Of a stretch of DNA of 64,000 nt, positions 63,517 to 64,000 are shown one piece after another. Each line of letters begins with the position of its first letter. Position 1 is the stretch's first letter. The DNA is from Tetragenococcus halophilus subsp. halophilus DSM 20339 (lineage in GTDB: Bacteria > Bacillota > Bacilli > Lactobacillales > Enterococcaceae): the NCBI RefSeq assembly GCF_003841405.1, contig NZ_PXYA01000003.1:522233-586232 (forward strand). The letters run 5' to 3'. The notes beneath the pieces are model-generated. The model was not told where the DNA came from. It searched no databases and saw only the letters and a list, made by a program, of their open reading frames with translations. The translations under genes and the position numbers were made by a program.

Positions 63517-64000
63517 GTGGAAAAACAATCCAATGATTTAACAAAACAGTTCATTTTTTTACTGGCAGCAACTTGCGGTATTGTGGTTGCTAATATGTAT
63601 TATGTCCAACCAATTGGCACACAAGTCGTTGAAAGTTTTCAGGTAAGTACCAGCTCGATTGGCAGTGTAACGATGCTAACACAAGTAGGCTACGCCCTAG
63701 GTTTACTATTCATTGTTCCTTTAGGAGATGTTTTAAATAAACGAAGGCTCATTATCTCAATGGCTGCCCTATCCTCCTTATCATTATTAGGCGCTTTTTT
63801 TGCGCCAAATTTTCAATTATTTATCCTGGCGGCCTTTATTATCGGATTACTTTCAGTAGTCCCACAAATTATTATTCCCTATGGCGCAGTATTAGCTGGA
63901 CCCGAAAAACGGGGCCAAGTCATGGGAAAACTTTTGAGTGGGCTCTTGGTAGGAATTTTATTATCACGCACGTTTTCTGGTGTCGTAGCTAGTTTTTTGC
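63517..64000 (+). CDS. MFS transporter, N-terminal part (runs off the window)
   Basis: The GTG start at 63517 is preceded by AAAGGAGG with an 8-base gap. The 161 visible codons encode about five membrane helices (QFIFLLAATCGIVVANMYYV and AALSSLSLLGAFFAPNFQLF among them). The MFS loop 2-3 motif appears as GDVLNKRR. It probably encodes a drug or metabolite exporter of the DHA type. The substrate cannot be inferred and the 3' end is outside the window. Confidence 0.85.
   Translation, partial: MEKQSNDLTKQFIFLLAATCGIVVANMYYVQPIGTQVVESFQVSTSSIGSVTMLTQVGYALGLLFIVPLGDVLNKRRLIISMAALSSLSLLGAFFAPNFQLFILAAFIIGLLSVVPQIIIPYGAVLAGPEKRGQVMGKLLSGLLVGILLSRTFSGVVASFL

Noticed and set aside
1..64000. CRISPR array or cas genes
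   Set aside because: No regularly spaced direct repeats and no Cas-like proteins were seen. The repeated sequences are all insertion sequence copies or their ends.
1..64000. rRNA or tRNA genes
   Set aside because: No cloverleaf with a TTCRA-type T-loop and no rRNA-like conserved blocks were recognised.

Overview
The window looks like a chromosomal segment of a low-GC Gram-positive lactic acid bacterium of the Enterococcaceae, most likely Tetragenococcus or a close relative. The ribosomal protein S12 and EF-G sequences look enterococcal, ribosome binding sites are strong AAAGGAGG types, and GTG and TTG starts occur. The predicted exported proteins (the nucleoside-binding lipoprotein, the class A beta-lactamase-like protein and a DUF6448-type protein) are unusually acidic, which fits a salt-adapted genus. 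The genus assignment is inference.

Region 1 (1-22100) is ordinary core genome: the str operon (rpsL-rpsG-fusA, minus strand), rpiA and gpmA, an iron-containing alcohol dehydrogenase, and a large nucleoside uptake and salvage cluster on the minus strand. That cluster runs from a 16S rRNA methyltransferase and a LacI-type regulator into pyrimidine-nucleoside phosphorylase, deoC, cdd, a BMP-family binding lipoprotein, an ABC ATPase and two permeases, then two purine nucleoside phosphorylases. Imported nucleosides would be phosphorolysed, and the deoxyribose-phosphate passed to DeoC. coaA and guaA follow. One ISL3 element interrupts this part, next to the gpmA terminator.

Region 2 (22100-39500) is accessory and decaying. 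It holds small stress and resistance-type genes (GrpB family, DUF2200, AraC, VOC, MGMT-like, XRE), a branched-chain amino acid carrier and a penicillin-binding-type hydrolase. It also holds many broken genes: an RCC1-repeat fragment, an IS3 orfA remnant, an Erm(A)-like methyltransferase pseudogene that still carries two leader peptides, a glutathionyl-hydroquinone reductase and an XRE/membrane gene each stopped by an in-frame TGA, and a GNAT tail. A group II intron sits just past the reductase terminator.

Region 3 (39500-58040) is a pile-up of mobile elements. An IS4-family element splits a methyltransferase gene. Two near-identical IS1216-like IS6 elements in the same orientation bracket about 11.5 kb. 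Inside are an IS1380-family element, one complete and one truncated copy of a second IS1216-like element flanking an oleate hydratase gene, a DUF6448-type secreted protein, an FMN-binding oxidase-like gene, a PBECR4-like gene and a second group II intron. A second IS4-type element truncates an SdpR-like repressor next to an SdpI-like immunity gene.

Region 4 (58041-64000) returns to core-type genes: L-asparaginase, acyl-ACP thioesterase, an L-cystine symporter (TcyP type) and the start of an MFS transporter, with a second ISL3 element between the thioesterase and the symporter.

I found no complete new defence or metabolic system. The strongest unusual signals are regulatory and structural: two distinct group II introns placed immediately after Rho-independent terminators, fold-back leaders that could hide the transposase ribosome binding site in three IS families, both ISL3 copies lying beside terminators, the dual-leader Erm(A)-like relic, and a candidate type I toxin peptide.
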